A stretch of 64,000 bases of DNA from Himantopus leucocephalus (taxonomy: Eukaryota > Chordata > Aves > Charadriiformes > Recurvirostridae), in the NCBI GenBank assembly GCA_003993805.1, contig RSEF01000005.1, forward strand, positions 20,813,110-20,877,109. The letters are read 5' to 3'. The notes under the pieces are model-generated. The model did not search any database. It was given only the letters and a program-made list of their open reading frames with translations, and was not told the origin of the DNA. The position numbers were made by a program, and so were the translations under genes. Of the stretch, positions 62,601 to 64,000 are shown piece after piece. Position 1 is the first letter of the stretch. Each line of letters opens with the position of its first letter.

Positions 62601-64000
62601 AAAATAGTCTGCTGAGACTGTCCTGAAAACTGAACTGCCATTAACATCCTGTAAGCACTAAATTTGCAGCAGAAGAATGTTAGAATTACATGCCTGTGAA
62701 ATGTCAAAGGCCTCTTTAATTTATCTCTAAGCAGAATGTTTCAGCTACATCTACATAAATATTTTAACAGGAATTTAATTTTCATTTTAGTCACACGATA
62801 AATCTTTTTATTGCACAACATCATCTTGTCCTAAATTAGTTACCTTTTGTGTATGAACATGAAGACAGTTGTGTTCATTCTTCTTTCTGGTTTGGTGAAT
62901 ACTGTTTGAACACACACTGTATCCGTGCACTTATTTACATAAAATCCTTGCCACAGGCTGTTTAATTTTGTCTAGAGCATCTATTCATTTAGATATAAGT
63001 TATCCAATGACTATCAATTGACTTATATTTAGGTCCAGCTCTGGACTGCCCAAGGGTACACCAGAATAGAACAACAATAAAAAAGAACAAAAGGAAATCT
63101 AGAATAGGTATATTGGCAGTTGTGCATATACAGGCAGAGGAAAAATATCAGAGCTTTACTGATTATTTTCTTTTCAGTGCACTCTATAAACAGCAGTAGC
63201 AAGTCAGGCAGCTCCTGTCTGACTGAATCTTACTGTGCATTTCAGTTATCATTGCTGTTGCAGTTTGATTGTGTAGTGTTAGATACGGTGAAAACATTTA
63301 GCCAGTAACTTATAATGTCTCCAGAGGATGATAAACTGGACGTGGATTACTTTTTCTGCTTGGCAGGATGCTGGAAATAAGCTCCTAATAGTAGAAAGTT
63401 TTTTGTGAGTAGGGCAGTCTGGTGTAGAGATACCTGCCATTCCCAAGTCTGTTTGACAACACGAAGCACAAGCTACAGAACCAGGAGTGCTGACAGTACA
63501 GATGAACAGGTGCACCTGTACATAGCCTTTTTACCATTCTCTTTGCAAGCTCTTTAATTGCTTTCTTGCTGAAAAAAAATAATGATGGAGCTACTGTAAA
63601 TCTCTCTTTAGGCATGTGAGTCCATTCTGCACAAATCATACTGCTCTGCCTGCAAATTGATTATCATTTCTGATTTATTAAATCTCACAATCACAGGATA
63701 GAACATTTGCTCTAGCACTCAGAGGGGAACAAGCACAAGTGTAAATAACAACTGACAGTTGGAATTAGGTTGTTAAGGAAGAGATTTTCAAAGGCTTAAA
63801 CAGAAGCTAATATCAAGCAGCTCTGATCAAGTCTTTCACTGTGAGCTGGGTACTTATCACTCATTTTTACCTCTGAAGGTCTTCCCATGAAACTGTCCTA
63901 TTCAATAAAATTTCAAAATCGGAGGTATACGTAAGCGTATACAGACTTGCAAGCCTGTTGGCTTATTTTTTTAAAATCTGACTCTAAATTGAAGTTTTAT
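59623..64000. other. Unique non-coding sequence
   Basis: AT-rich, no recognised gene or repeat. At 63925-63942 there is a small hairpin-capable inverted repeat, GTATACG-TAAG-CGTATAC. Minus frames 61517-61798 and 63279-63639 show no domain. Confidence 0.5.

Noticed and set aside
1..64000. tRNA, rRNA, CRISPR array, operon or mobile gene cassette
   Set aside because: No A/B-box cloverleaf, regularly spaced repeats or clustered coding frames were seen. The repeats and composition are vertebrate.

Overview
The window looks like AT-rich, CpG-poor, non-coding vertebrate nuclear DNA, most probably from a bird. The host assignment rests on its repeats: five recent-looking CR1 LINE pieces carrying the CR1-specific ATTCTRTG octamer tail, two solo LTRs of avian ERVL-like type, and almost no recent SINEs. 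No intact protein-coding gene, RNA gene, CRISPR array or operon-like cluster is visible. The longest open frames have no recognisable domain, often begin at non-ATG codons, and fall where GC is locally higher. The window reads as a gene desert or a very large intron; sequence alone does not say which.

Layout. 1-2014 is unique sequence. 2015-2500 is a minus-strand CR1 (3' tail, assembly gap, ORF2 C-terminus). 2501-14620 is mostly unique, with a G-rich/poly-T block (7963-8049), a pyrimidine tract (8701-8760), an old MIR/L2-like fragment (about 9635-9735) and a small AT/AC microsatellite (13261-13296). 14625-15345 is a strongly decayed CR1 3' region, minus strand. 15346-23459 is mostly unique, with a 20-bp perfect palindrome, a MIR-like fragment and a G-quadruplex motif. 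23460-23686 is a minus-strand CR1 whose two visible ends come from opposite ends of the element and are separated by a gap. 23836-24243 is a solo LTR. 25890-26260 is a decayed LINE reverse-transcriptase fragment. 32430-33840 is a GC-richer stretch of unknown origin with a long, once-interrupted frame. 40440-40570 is MIR-like. 41706-42297 is a second solo LTR. 42373-42444 is a tandem duplication. 43342-43608 is the 3' end of a plus-strand CR1. 49700-50060 is an old plus-strand LINE ORF2 fragment. 51975-52545 holds two converging CR1 pieces around a gap. 53638-53730 is MIR-like. 59509-59622 is a very short CR1 3' end.

The elements do not work together as a system. They are independent dead insertions of at least three age classes: deep-amniote MIR/L2 and old CR1; younger CR1; and ERVL-like LTRs. 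All three assembly gaps are exactly 100 N and all lie inside CR1 copies, so their length is a placeholder. I found no convincing undescribed biological system. The items most worth checking are the hidden CR1 content of the gaps at 23540 and 52333, the unexplained GC-richer block at 32430-33840, and the several deeply decayed LINE/SINE fossils. Family calls were made by eye from remembered consensus features and need a RepeatMasker run to confirm.
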